Shown piece after piece: positions 9,141 to 17,325 of a stretch of DNA of 64,000 nucleotides; within the stretch, counting starts at the first letter, position 1, and each line of letters opens with the position of its first letter. The notes below the pieces were generated by a model. The model searched no databases. It worked only from the letters and a program-made list of their open reading frames with translations, and was not told where the DNA came from. This stretch comes from Melioribacteraceae bacterium (GTDB lineage: Bacteria > Bacteroidota > Ignavibacteria > Ignavibacteriales > Melioribacteraceae): assembly GCA_035362835.1 (NCBI GenBank), contig DAOSDY010000003.1, forward strand, positions 310,001 through 374,000, in the 5' to 3' direction. Position numbers and translations under genes: made by a program.

Positions 9141-9755
9141 ATGAGATTTAAAATTTTTTTATTCGTTTTTATAGCCCCGATTTTATTTGCCCAGTCCGGG
9201 AATGAGATACTAAAAAAAGTCCAGGCAAAATTTAATTCGATTACCAGTTTCAGTGCTGGTTTCTCCCAAAGTATTTTCGGTCCCGACGGAAAACCTGCCG
9301 GTAAAGAGAACGGCACTTTCGTTTATAAAAGGAAAAATAAATTTATTGTCGATCAGAAAAGGGGAATGATAATCTCTGATTCGGAATCGGTCTGGAATTA
9401 CGATAAAAAAAATAAAAAAGTAGTTATTAGTACATTTTTTGATGAACCCACTTCTTTCTCAATTGAAAGATTTATTTTCGATTATCCATCGCAATGCAGA
9501 GTTAAATTTGTAAAAGAAGAATCTTCTGATCTCGAAAAGGTTATATTATTAACTCCCCGCGATGAGCAACTGGATTTGAAAGAGATAAAAATCTGGATCA
9601 ATAATTCGGATATGGTTGTAAAATTGCAGATTGTTGATCTGATCGATATGAAATACATTTTTTCATTCTCGGATATAAAAGAAAATCCTGAAGTCTCAGA
9701 TCTAAAATTCAATTTTACTCCTCCAAAAGGGACTAAGATTATTGACTTACGCTGA
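9141..9755 (+). CDS. lolA: Outer-membrane lipoprotein carrier LolA-like
   Basis: This is a periplasmic chaperone that carries lipoproteins from the LolCDE exporter to the outer membrane. I place the start at 9141, because the open frame from 9090 overlaps ftsK and only the ATG at 9141 gives a proper signal peptide (MRFKIFLFVFIAPILFA, cleavage before QSGNE). The 204-residue product then shows the LolA beginning ILKKVQAKFNSITSFSAGFSQ and alternating strands such as NGTFVYKRKNKFIVD. It sits four bases after ftsK, a pairing common in Bacteroidota relatives. LolA proteins diverge strongly, but length, signal and neighbour agree. Confidence 0.85.
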   Translation: MRFKIFLFVFIAPILFAQSGNEILKKVQAKFNSITSFSAGFSQSIFGPDGKPAGKENGTFVYKRKNKFIVDQKRGMIISDSESVWNYDKKNKKVVISTFFDEPTSFSIERFIFDYPSQCRVKFVKEESSDLEKVILLTPRDEQLDLKEIKIWINNSDMVVKLQIVDLIDMKYIFSFSDIKENPEVSDLKFNFTPPKGTKIIDLR

Positions 9756-10815
9756 TAAAAATAAAATTATCTTAAAACGATTAACGGGTTATCTCCTGCC
9801 GGTTATCTTAACTTTCCTATTCCTTTATCTCGCTTTTGTAAATGTCGACCTTAATAAATCATTCTCCCTCATTACAAATGCTTCTGTTCTCTGGCTTTTT
9901 GTATATATCATAGTTTTTTTCATCTCCCATTTTATTAGAGCTTTGCGCTGGAAGATTATGGTTAGACCTGTTAAGGAGGATGCTTCCACATTTAATTTGT
10001 TTGGTGCGGTAATGATCGGGTATGGAGTTAATTGTGTTATACCCCGGCTCGGCGAGGTCTATCGCGGCTTATTCATCGGTAAGTGGGAAGGAATCTCGCG
10101 GTCCACTATGTTTGGTACCGTTATTATCGAAAGAATAATCGATACCGGTTCATTTGCCCTCGCTTCTCTTATAAGCGTTTTTCTTTTTCCGGGGAATCTT
10201 TTTAATGAAATATTATGGCTCAGGACATCATTGATAATCGGATTTGCCTCAATTCTTCTGATAACAGTTTTCATTGTGATCATTGTAAAGTACGAACAGA
10301 AGTTTACCGTTACGATTGTTAATTTTATCGCCCGTTTTAACAAACGTCTTTCTGAAAAACTTTCCAGCGTCTTCTCAACACTTATTAGCGGCTTTTCAAG
10401 TATACGCGGATTTGCAAGTATTCTTAATGTCGTAATTTATACTATAATCATTCTACTCCTCTATGCACTTAATTCATATGTCGGTTTCTTTATGCTCGAT
10501 ATGCAAAATTACGGGGAAATCAATTTTGCAATGGCTTGGGTTTTTATGACTATCAGTGCTTACGGCGTTGTTATCCCTACTCCGGGCGGTACTGGTTCCT
10601 ACCACATTATTTCTATATTTGTTTTAACAAATCTGTACGGATTTGAATACGAACTGAGTGCGGCTTATGCTCTTTTAACGCATTTTATTTCCTATTTTGT
10701 TTTTATCGGTTCAACTATCGGTTCTATTTACCTGATAAACAGAAACCGTGAAAAAAAAGGGATCAGCAAAGAAAATTTTTATTCTGTTTTTAATATTTAC
10801 CCGGATCAAAAATGA
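9742..10815 (+). CDS. Flippase-like integral membrane protein (lysylphosphatidylglycerol synthase TM / UPF0104 family)
   Basis: The 357-residue polytopic protein has about eight hydrophobic segments. It resembles the membrane half of MprF and the AglD/UPF0104 family, with RALRWKIMVRP, the conserved VIPRLGEVYRG, VIIERIIDTG and the late PTPGGTGSYHI. Such proteins flip or modify lipids or lipid-linked sugars, but there is no synthase domain here, so aminoacyl-lipid synthesis is not implied. No ATG is usable. The TTG at 9742 overlaps the lolA stop by 14 bases and is the likely start. It lies between lolA and a beta-barrel gene, which fits an envelope role. Confidence 0.8.
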   Translation: MTYADKNKIILKRLTGYLLPVILTFLFLYLAFVNVDLNKSFSLITNASVLWLFVYIIVFFISHFIRALRWKIMVRPVKEDASTFNLFGAVMIGYGVNCVIPRLGEVYRGLFIGKWEGISRSTMFGTVIIERIIDTGSFALASLISVFLFPGNLFNEILWLRTSLIIGFASILLITVFIVIIVKYEQKFTVTIVNFIARFNKRLSEKLSSVFSTLISGFSSIRGFASILNVVIYTIIILLLYALNSYVGFFMLDMQNYGEINFAMAWVFMTISAYGVVIPTPGGTGSYHIISIFVLTNLYGFEYELSAAYALLTHFISYFVFIGSTIGSIYLINRNREKKGISKENFYSVFNIYPDQK

Positions 10816-11453
10816 AAAAAATTCTTATTCTGTTTCTTTTGTTGCCTGTTTTGAATTTATATGGACAGTGGGATTTCGGTATTTCAATGGGGCTCGATTT
10901 CAAATCAGCTCCAACATACAGGGATTATATTAATTTTAATTTTGCTCCGCCGGACAACAAATTAAAATCATTTAACAGCTCTGTAAATTTCTCTGGCGAA
11001 GCAGGATACTTATTTAATAATTCGTTTCAGATCGGATTGGAATACAGCATTGTAATCGATTCCTATAATTCACCGCTCGGCTCAGGCGGGATTTATGAAA
11101 TTTCTTATCTTATGCACAGACCGAGTGTAATTGGTTATTATGTTATCAGCGGGGCCGGGTATAAATTCAAATTCGGCGGAGGTCTCGGTTTGAGGTTTGT
11201 CTCCCTTAACGAAGAAATAATTACGAAAAGCGAATATGAATCATCCGGATGGGGATTTTTAATTAAAGGAGAAGCCAATACTCTTTTAAGCAGTAATCTT
11301 TATGTCCTTTTAGGACTCGATTTTCGTTACGATCTTCCGGGTGAACTCTCCTCAGATGTAAATAAAAAGATTACGAATTTTGCAACCGGCGAAGTAGTGA
11401 ATCTTAACGCGATCTCTATAGGCGTTAAGCTTGGAATCTCATATCTTCTTTAA
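10812..11453 (+). CDS. Predicted outer-membrane beta-barrel protein, unknown function
   Basis: I do not recognise a specific family. The 213-residue product starts with a signal peptide (MKKILILFLLLPVLNLYGQ). It continues as alternating amphipathic strands rich in Gly, Tyr and Phe, for example FSGEAGYLFNNSFQIGLEYS, ISGAGYKFKFGGGLGLRF and YVLLGLDFRYDLP, ending ISIGVKLGISYLL. A hydrophobic C-terminal strand is typical of outer-membrane barrels, and the length suggests eight strands. The ATG overlaps the upstream stop (ATGA), so it is translationally coupled to the flippase-like gene, and uppP follows by nine bases. Confidence 0.65.
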   Translation: MKKILILFLLLPVLNLYGQWDFGISMGLDFKSAPTYRDYINFNFAPPDNKLKSFNSSVNFSGEAGYLFNNSFQIGLEYSIVIDSYNSPLGSGGIYEISYLMHRPSVIGYYVISGAGYKFKFGGGLGLRFVSLNEEIITKSEYESSGWGFLIKGEANTLLSSNLYVLLGLDFRYDLPGELSSDVNKKITNFATGEVVNLNAISIGVKLGISYLL

Positions 11454-11462
11454 CGGAATTCT

Positions 11463-12311
11463 ATGTCAATACTTGAAGCAATAATACTCGGAATTATTCA
11501 GGGCTTAACAGAGTTTATCCCGGTTAGCAGTACTGGTCACCTTACTGTAACCGGTAAACTGATGGGACTTATTTCGGAATCTAAACCCGAAAGATGGACC
11601 GCTTTCATTGCTGTTATTCAAATCGGAACTCTTGCCGCTGTACTAATCTATTTCTGGAAAGATCTTGTAAATATTTTAAAAGACTTCCTTCTGGATAATT
11701 TCATTAAAAGAAAAAAAATCCGTGATCAGAATCAGAACTCTATAATGGGCTGGTTTTTAGTTCTCGCCACAATACCGGTTGTAATTATCGGGTTAGGCTT
11801 TAAAGACATAATTGAAGGGGTGCTGACAAAAAACTTATTCGTGATAGCCGGAAGTCTTATTACACTTGCTCTAATTCTTGCAGCAGCTGAGAAATACGGT
11901 AAGTTCGACCGTCATGCTTCGGATTTCAAGTGGTACGATGCGCTCCTGATCGGAATTGCTCAATCGGTTGCGCTTATTCCCGGTTCTTCCAGATCAGGTA
12001 CAACAATTACAGCGGCAATATTCCTTGGATTCAACCGGGAGACAGCAGCCCGCTTCTCGTTTCTGATGAGTATTCCGGCTGTTGCGGCAAGCGGATTACT
12101 TCAGCTCTATCAGGCTTTGGAGTATATAGATTCTTCGGGACTGATTAACCTGATCATTGCAACGTTTGTATCGGCAGTTTTCGGATATCTTTCGATCGAA
12201 TTTTTGTTGAGATATTTAAGAAGAAAATCAACATTTGTTTTTATAGTATACCGGATTCTTGCAGGTCTGGTAATACTGGTTTTAATTTACTCGGGAATTA
12301 TTCAACCATAA
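11463..12311 (+). CDS. uppP: Undecaprenyl-diphosphatase UppP (BacA)
   Basis: This integral membrane enzyme dephosphorylates undecaprenyl diphosphate, recycling the lipid carrier for peptidoglycan and LPS sugars. Its 282 residues have about eight membrane segments and both active-site signatures, LTEFIPVSSTGHL (about 16-28) and the phosphatase-like LIPGSSRSGTTI (about 174-185). The GFNRETAARFSFLMSIPAV stretch is also typical of the family. Family length and motif order are normal. It belongs to the lolA-flippase-barrel envelope run, and its stop overlaps the ribosome-binding site of the next gene. Confidence 0.96.
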   Translation: MSILEAIILGIIQGLTEFIPVSSTGHLTVTGKLMGLISESKPERWTAFIAVIQIGTLAAVLIYFWKDLVNILKDFLLDNFIKRKKIRDQNQNSIMGWFLVLATIPVVIIGLGFKDIIEGVLTKNLFVIAGSLITLALILAAAEKYGKFDRHASDFKWYDALLIGIAQSVALIPGSSRSGTTITAAIFLGFNRETAARFSFLMSIPAVAASGLLQLYQALEYIDSSGLINLIIATFVSAVFGYLSIEFLLRYLRRKSTFVFIVYRILAGLVILVLIYSGIIQP

Positions 12312-12315
12312 GGAG
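12310..12315 (+). promoter_or_regulatory. Ribosome-binding site of the cyclophilin gene
   Basis: AAGGAG overlaps the uppP stop codon and lies 5 bases before the ATG at 12321, fixing that start and coupling the two genes. Confidence 0.6.
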
Positions 12316-12320
12316 TAATT

Positions 12321-12950
12321 ATGATTAAAAAAATATTTGTTCTAATTATGATTTCACTTTTTATATCAGCCTGTTCAAATAAAAATGAAAATTTAAAATC
12401 AGAAGAAAACAAACAAACAATAGAGAAAGGAGATCAATTGGATCAGTTAATGGATTTGAAGAATAGCGAAAAATTGATTGCAGCCATTGAAACTAATATG
12501 GGCACATTCGAAGTAGAACTTTATGCGAGAGAAGTGCCTAAAACTGTTAAAAACTTTGTCGGCCTGGCTTCTAAAGGATACTACAACGGGGTCATATTTC
12601 ATCGTGTAATAAAAGACTTCATGATTCAGGGCGGCGATCCTACCGGTACTGGAATGGGCGGAGAAAGTATTTACGGCCCTAAGTTCGAAGATGAATTTGT
12701 ACCTTCGTTAATGCATGATTCACCGGGCATTCTATCGATGGCCAATGCCGGTCCTAATACGAACGGCAGCCAGTTTTTCATAACAGTGGTACCTACACCG
12801 TGGCTGAATGCCCGTCACTCCGTTTTTGGTAAAGTGATTAAAAATATGGATCTCGTAAATGCAATAAGTCAGGTGCCTACAAATAATATGGACAGGCCTC
12901 TGGAAAATGTTGTAATGCAAAAAGTAACTGTTGAGAAAAGAGCGTATTAA
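12321..12950 (+). CDS. Cyclophilin-type peptidyl-prolyl cis-trans isomerase, lipoprotein
   Basis: This is a prolyl isomerase that assists protein folding in the periplasm. The N-terminus is a lipoprotein signal (MIKKIFVLIMISLFISACSN, lipobox ISAC, so lipidated at Cys18), followed by a charged linker to about residue 50. The cyclophilin domain shows FVGLASKGYYNGVIFHRVIKDFMIQGGDPTGTG, the active-site Arg of FHRV, GILSMANAGPNTNGSQFFIT and WLNARHSVFGKV. At 209 residues it is a single-domain bacterial cyclophilin. The absence of an inner-membrane retention Asp after the Cys (Ser at +2) suggests an outer-membrane location, which is inference. Confidence 0.93.
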   Translation: MIKKIFVLIMISLFISACSNKNENLKSEENKQTIEKGDQLDQLMDLKNSEKLIAAIETNMGTFEVELYAREVPKTVKNFVGLASKGYYNGVIFHRVIKDFMIQGGDPTGTGMGGESIYGPKFEDEFVPSLMHDSPGILSMANAGPNTNGSQFFITVVPTPWLNARHSVFGKVIKNMDLVNAISQVPTNNMDRPLENVVMQKVTVEKRAY

Positions 12951-12953
12951 TTA

Positions 12954-14423
12954 ATGCAGCCCAAAGAATTTTTTACCTCCAGATGGGGATTAATTCTTGC
13001 AACGCTCGGTATTGCAGTTGGAACGGGCAATATCTGGCGATTCTCACGTGTCGTTGCTCAGAATGGCGGTGGATCGTTTTTAATTCCCTGGGTTGTATTT
13101 CTTCTAATCTGGTCTGTGCCCCTTATAATTGCCGAATTTGCTCTTGGCAAATCGACCCGACTTTCACCAATCGGTGCAATTGGAAAAACCGCGGGTAAAA
13201 AGTATGCCTGGATGGGAGCGTTTATTGCTTTTGTTTCCACCGCTATTATGTTCTATTATTCAGTGGTAGCAGGCTGGTGTATCCGTTATTTTATATCCGC
13301 CTTCTCCGGTGATCTTTTTAATACGTCGAATCATCTGGAATACTGGAATAATTTTTCCACGGGCGGTATGCCGCTTCTTTATCACCTGATTGCAATTTTG
13401 ATTGGCGGAATTGTTATTTACAGGGGTATCGTTAAAGGTATAGAAAAGGTTAATAGAATTCTTGTCTCTTCATTATTGATTATTCTAATAATTCTGCTTA
13501 TTCGTGCTGTTACACTGCCCAATGCATTCGAGGGAATTAAGTATCTCTTTACTCCCCGTTTGGAATTTTTGCTCGATTATAAAGTGTGGCTTAATGCACT
13601 TACACAAAACGCGTGGGATACAGGTGCGGGCTGGGGACTTATTATGACTTATGCTGTCTATATGAAAAAGAAAGAGGATGTAGCACTTAATGCTGCATTA
13701 ATCGGTTTCGGTAATAATTCAGTCTCCCTGATAGCCGGAATAACAATCTTTTCAACTGTATTCGCACTTAGTTCGACCGATGCGATGGTTCAGATTTCAC
13801 AATCAGGTCCGGCCAATACCGGGTTAACTTTCATATATCTCCCTCTGCTGTTCACAAAAATGTCCGGCAGCATTCTACTCAATACAATTTTTGCTTCTCT
13901 TTTCTTCCTGGCATTGTCTTTTGCTGCGTTAACATCGCTTTTTTCGATGATGGAATTGGCAACCAGCACAATAATTGATTTCGGCTTGTCTCGGAAAATC
14001 GCGATAGTAATTGTTGGTGTTGCAGGATTTACTTTTGGAATACCTTCAGCGTTAAGTATGGACTTTTTTATTAATCAGGATTGGGTGTGGGGAGTAGGTT
14101 TAATACTGAGCGGGGCTTTCATCGCATTTTCATTGATTAAATACGGCGTCGATAAATTCCGTATCGATTTTATTAATGGTGAAGGAAGCGATATTTTTAT
14201 AGGTAAATGGTACAATTATATTATAAAATATCTGGTTCCTGTTCAGGTTGTTATTTTACTCTCCTGGTGGCTTATATCATCGACTACGTGGGACCCTGAA
14301 TGGTGGAATCCGTTTCATGTGGAAAATCTTGGTACTTGTCTTGCCCAATGGTTCTTAGCTATTTCTGTTTTTGTTCTGCTTAATAAATTTTTTGTTAAAT
14401 ATATTCTTGAGTCGGAAAGGTAA
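12954..14423 (+). CDS. Sodium-dependent transporter, NSS (SNF/SLC6) family
   Basis: This is a Na+-coupled symporter of the LeuT fold, probably importing an amino acid. The NSS signature is clear at the N-terminus: ILATLGIAVGTGNIWRFSRV followed by QNGGGSFLIPW. TM6 and later segments include NAWDTGAGWGLIMTYAVY. The 489-residue length fits 12 membrane segments. The next 37-residue gene encodes a MetS-like small subunit, an arrangement known from the methionine/alanine importer MetP-MetS of actinobacteria. Substrate cannot be read from sequence. The gene starts three bases after the cyclophilin stop. Confidence 0.93.
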   Translation: MQPKEFFTSRWGLILATLGIAVGTGNIWRFSRVVAQNGGGSFLIPWVVFLLIWSVPLIIAEFALGKSTRLSPIGAIGKTAGKKYAWMGAFIAFVSTAIMFYYSVVAGWCIRYFISAFSGDLFNTSNHLEYWNNFSTGGMPLLYHLIAILIGGIVIYRGIVKGIEKVNRILVSSLLIILIILLIRAVTLPNAFEGIKYLFTPRLEFLLDYKVWLNALTQNAWDTGAGWGLIMTYAVYMKKKEDVALNAALIGFGNNSVSLIAGITIFSTVFALSSTDAMVQISQSGPANTGLTFIYLPLLFTKMSGSILLNTIFASLFFLALSFAALTSLFSMMELATSTIIDFGLSRKIAIVIVGVAGFTFGIPSALSMDFFINQDWVWGVGLILSGAFIAFSLIKYGVDKFRIDFINGEGSDIFIGKWYNYIIKYLVPVQVVILLSWWLISSTTWDPEWWNPFHVENLGTCLAQWFLAISVFVLLNKFFVKYILESER

Positions 14424-14424
14424 T

Positions 14425-14538
14425 ATGGAAACTTGGATAACTGCTTTTTTTGTTGTGGGAATTGTCTGGGGCGGTGTAGCCTTTTTTCTGGTTAAGGCAA
14501 TTCGGTTCGAAAAAAATAAAACAAAAGAAACTGATTAA
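14425..14538 (+). CDS. MetS-like small subunit of the NSS transporter (37 aa)
   Basis: This is a very short gene. ATG at 14425, one base after the transporter stop, opens a 37-codon frame ending at a TAA that abuts the holA ATG. The product is METWITAFFVVGIVWGGVAF followed by FLVKAIRFEKNKTKETD: one hydrophobic helix with a positively charged cytoplasmic tail. Size, topology, position directly after an NSS transporter and the GxxWGG pattern match the MetS family, whose founder is needed for methionine uptake by MetP. Functional transfer from that system is inference. Confidence 0.75.
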   Translation: METWITAFFVVGIVWGGVAFFLVKAIRFEKNKTKETD

Positions 14539-15552
14539 ATGGCTAAGAAATCAATTCCATCCGTTAATGAGATCCCGAAATTTCTTCATAAGGAAAAACT
14601 TCTTCCTGTTTTCTTTCTTGTTGGTGAAGATGATTATACAATCGAAAAAACAGTTGAAGAAATAAGGAAATTTGTTGAACCCCTTATTTCGTCTGAATTT
14701 GATAAGGAATTTATTAATGCTGAAAGAAATGTAAACCTTAATCAGATTCTTGATGCTGCGTATTCATTCCCTTTCGGAGGAGGTAAAAAATTAATAGTAA
14801 TTAAAAATTTCGAAAGTATTGCAAACAAGAAGGAGCTGAACAATTATATTAATTCCCCCGCCGAATTTACTGTGATGATAATAACTCAGATATCAAAACC
14901 CTCGGATTTGTCGAAAGAGCCTTATGCACTCCTGATTGATAAAAAATTTTTATTTGAAGCTAAAACTGAAGGCGGTAATGACCTGATTGAGTGGCTTATC
15001 AGGATTTCGGAACAACTCAATTCCCCAATCGATTATGATACGGCGCAGGGATTAATCGAAATTGTCGGAAACGATAAAGGTCTGCTCGAAATGCAGGTCC
15101 GGAAGATTTCGGATTATTCAATCGGTAAACCGAAACTCAGTTTCGATGAAATTAAAAAACTGGTTTCACCTACTAAGCAATATTCAATTTTCGAACTTCA
15201 GGATGCAATTGGTGCAGGTAATAAATCGAAAGCTCTCGAAATTGCATTCAACCTAATTGATGCAGGAATTTCCATAGTTATGATTATTAGCATGCTTGCG
15301 AAATATATTAGTGCAGTATCTCAGGTTTCGGAATTAACCCGTTCAAATGTAAACGACAACGAAGCCGCAAGAAAGATCGGTGTTAGCTGGTATTACTATG
15401 TCAATTGCAAAAAGGCCCGGTTCCTTCTACCGGATGAAAGGCTACTTAAAGCCTCCCGGGCATTATTTAATGCCGATATGGCTGTAAAATCCAGTAATAC
15501 TGAGTTTAAAACAATTCTGATAATGATGCTTTCTGAAATGATGGAAAATTAA
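14539..15552 (+). CDS. holA: DNA polymerase III delta subunit
   Basis: This is the clamp-loader subunit that opens the beta clamp. The 337-residue product has the HolA pattern: an N-terminal ATPase-like fold without a P-loop (LPVFFLVGEDDYTIEKTVEEIRKF, FGGGKKLIVIKNFES), the middle region GNDKGLLEMQVRKISDYS, and the C-terminal collar domain with IFELQDAIGAGNKSKALEIAFNLID and a helical tail. The start ATG directly follows the MetS-like stop (TAA then ATG), so it is co-transcribed with the transporter genes. The 87 bases after it are AT-rich and lead into the sigma factor gene. Confidence 0.93.
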   Translation: MAKKSIPSVNEIPKFLHKEKLLPVFFLVGEDDYTIEKTVEEIRKFVEPLISSEFDKEFINAERNVNLNQILDAAYSFPFGGGKKLIVIKNFESIANKKELNNYINSPAEFTVMIITQISKPSDLSKEPYALLIDKKFLFEAKTEGGNDLIEWLIRISEQLNSPIDYDTAQGLIEIVGNDKGLLEMQVRKISDYSIGKPKLSFDEIKKLVSPTKQYSIFELQDAIGAGNKSKALEIAFNLIDAGISIVMIISMLAKYISAVSQVSELTRSNVNDNEAARKIGVSWYYYVNCKKARFLLPDERLLKASRALFNADMAVKSSNTEFKTILIMMLSEMMEN

Positions 15553-15639
15553 AAACTTGGAAAATCTTGAAAAAAAGCAACTTTATGACTAAAATTAATT
15601 CAAAAATTTTGAAACAATCTCAAATTTGACTGGGTATAA

Positions 15640-16230
15640 TTGACACTTAATCGGAATCTAATAGAGTTAACAGACGAGGAATTAATAAAGGAATTTCAGG
15701 TTTCCAATACAATGGACGCTTATGAAATTCTGGTTCGGCGTTATAAAGATCCGCTAATGAATTTTGTTTTCAGGTTTGTGGGGGACCGGGATGCATGTTC
15801 GGATATAGTTCAGGACACAATGATAAAATTTTATCTCAATAAGGACTCATACCGCGAATTCGCAAAATTCTCCACCTGGATTTATACTATTGCGGGTAAC
15901 CTGGCTAAAAATGAATTGAAAAGAAGAAAAAGAAGAAGTCTCTTCTCAATTGATAACTCCGATGACGAACGTTCTATACAGATTGAGGATAAATCCTTTT
16001 TAGCTCCCGATCGGTCCGCTGATAGTGAGATTAAAAACCAAATTATTCAGAATGCTCTGCTAAGGGTAAAACCGGTCTATCGGGAAGTTGTAGTTCTTCG
16101 TGACATTCAGGGTCTATCTTACGAGGAAATCGCTGAAATTACAAAATTGTCTATTGGTACCGTAAAATCCAGAATCAACCGGGGGAGAACTCAATTGCAA
16201 AAACTATTGAAAAATATTTATAAAGAGTAA
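15640..16230 (+). CDS. ECF-subfamily RNA polymerase sigma factor
   Basis: This is an alternative sigma factor of 196 residues. Region 2 (about 25-95) has YEILVRRYKDPLMNFVFRFV, DACSDIVQDTMIKFYLN and FSTWIYTIAGNLAKNELKRR. Region 4 (about 135-195) has PVYREVVVLRDIQGLSYEEIAEI and GTVKSRINRGRTQLQKLL. The start is a TTG at 15640, because an in-frame stop lies immediately before it and no ATG occurs until after the conserved LTDEELIKEF segment. No Shine-Dalgarno is visible, and a TATAATTG promoter-like string overlaps the start. The next gene encodes its likely anti-sigma partner, the usual arrangement for ECF factors. Confidence 0.93.
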   Translation: MTLNRNLIELTDEELIKEFQVSNTMDAYEILVRRYKDPLMNFVFRFVGDRDACSDIVQDTMIKFYLNKDSYREFAKFSTWIYTIAGNLAKNELKRRKRRSLFSIDNSDDERSIQIEDKSFLAPDRSADSEIKNQIIQNALLRVKPVYREVVVLRDIQGLSYEEIAEITKLSIGTVKSRINRGRTQLQKLLKNIYKE

Positions 16231-16234
16231 ATCT

Positions 16235-16930
16235 ATGGGAATAAACATCTACAATGATCAGGACAATAAATTTGAAAAATTAATTGAAGATTTAAAAGAT
16301 CTGCCGAAGATCAATGCACCGGATAATTTTGAATTTCAGCTGATGACTAAAATTCAGAATAAAAATTTCGGGGTAGATAAAGAACCGAGAGAGAAGTTCA
16401 ACGTAATTAAATTTTTTGCTCCGTCTGCTGTTGTTGTAACTGTAATTATCCTCTTTTTTATTTTTCTGCCTGCTAATGATCAACAGAATGAAAATCTGCT
16501 TATGAGCGATCCTCCTCAAATCATTTCTCAAACGGATCAATCTGCTTCCAATGGAGATTTAGAAAACACCGCTACTTCATCGTCTCAAAAGAACTATCCG
16601 CCTGCTGAGAACAGGTCTCTTCAATCCGGTTCGGGTGAATTAGCTATTAATCCAAACGATGCAGTATTATCGAACAATCCCAAATACCCGATTTCACGTA
16701 GCAGGTCGGTAGCGCTTGATGATTTTATCTCTGGAAATAAGCAGAAGAAGAGCAGTCTTCAGCAGGGAAATGTTGTTAGGGGTGGGGAATCGGCATCCGA
16801 ATTCGATGGCTTTTTCATCAGGGAGGAGTTGGATCCCAAAACACTACAGAAATACCGGACTACGTTGGACTCTATTAAAAAAGCTGAGGCGCGTACAGAT
16901 TCATTAAAAAGAGCTAAAAAAACAGAATAA
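16235..16930 (+). CDS. Candidate anti-sigma factor, single-pass membrane protein
   Basis: The 231-residue protein has an N-terminal cytoplasmic part of about 65 residues (KFEKLIEDLKDLPKINAPDN, FEFQLMTKIQ), one strong membrane segment (FFAPSAVVVTVIILFFIFLP, about 66-85), and a Ser/Gln/Asn-rich exported part with a charged C-terminal helix. It begins four bases after the ECF sigma stop. Position and topology indicate an anti-sigma factor, but the HxxxCxxC zinc motif is absent, so this is not a ZAS-type protein. The APDNFE-QLM pattern recalls anti-sigma helices that wrap region 4. The function is inferred from context. Confidence 0.65.
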   Translation: MGINIYNDQDNKFEKLIEDLKDLPKINAPDNFEFQLMTKIQNKNFGVDKEPREKFNVIKFFAPSAVVVTVIILFFIFLPANDQQNENLLMSDPPQIISQTDQSASNGDLENTATSSSQKNYPPAENRSLQSGSGELAINPNDAVLSNNPKYPISRSRSVALDDFISGNKQKKSSLQQGNVVRGGESASEFDGFFIREELDPKTLQKYRTTLDSIKKAEARTDSLKRAKKTE

Positions 16931-16950
16931 TCCCAAAAAACGACTAAATA

Positions 16951-16982
16951 TTTGTTTTTTTGAGACATCATCCGTAAATTTC
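16951..16982 (+). promoter_or_regulatory. Promoter candidate for rpmE (Bacteroidota-type)
   Basis: TTTG (16951-16954), a 20-base spacer and TAAATTTC (16975-16982) match the Bacteroidota consensus TTTG-N19/20-TAnnTTTG with one mismatch. The predicted start of transcription near 16989 gives a leader of about 25 bases before the rpmE ATG. Confidence 0.4.
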
Positions 16983-17014
16983 GACCTCAAAAATCAGCAA
17001 GGAAGTAGTTATAA

Positions 17015-17221
17015 ATGAAAACAGGTATTCATCCAACCTACAGAAAATGTGAAGTTTCATGTGTTTGCGGAAATACATTCGTAACACGCTCAACAGTAAG
17101 CAGTATTAAGCTCGAAATTTGTTCCGAATGCCATCCATTCTTTACCGGAAAACAGAAAATTGTCGATTCTACCGGTCGTGTTGAAAGATTCAAAAAGAAA
17201 TATGGTTTTAAACAAGCTTAA
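17015..17221 (+). CDS. rpmE: 50S ribosomal protein L31 (zinc-binding type)
   Basis: This is a small protein of the large ribosomal subunit that bridges to the small subunit. Its 68 residues contain the L31 pattern MKTGIHPTYRKCEVSCVCGN, then EICSECHPFFTGKQKI. The four cysteines (Cys12 or Cys16/18, and the CSEC pair) mark the zinc-containing C+ form rather than the zinc-free paralogue used under zinc starvation. It stands alone with its own promoter candidate and a clear terminator, between the sigma/anti-sigma pair and rsmB. Confidence 0.97.
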   Translation: MKTGIHPTYRKCEVSCVCGNTFVTRSTVSSIKLEICSECHPFFTGKQKIVDSTGRVERFKKKYGFKQA

Positions 17222-17242
17222 ACAATTACTTTATTATTGCAC

Positions 17243-17280
17243 AAGGGCTGTTCGGTTTTACAGCCCTTTCGTGTTTTAAA
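17243..17280 (+). terminator. Intrinsic terminator of rpmE
   Basis: A 9-bp GC-containing stem (AAGGGCTGT / ACAGCCCTT) with an 8-base loop is followed by TTCGTGTTTT. It begins 21 bases after the L31 stop. Confidence 0.7.
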
Positions 17281-17325
17281 TGGTCCTGCAATTATTAGCT
17301 TTTCTTTTTATAATGGATTTTTATC

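Noticed and set aside
9742..10815. Flippase-like protein considered as a lysylphosphatidylglycerol synthase
   Set aside because: Only the membrane part is present. The aminoacyl-transfer domain of MprF is missing.
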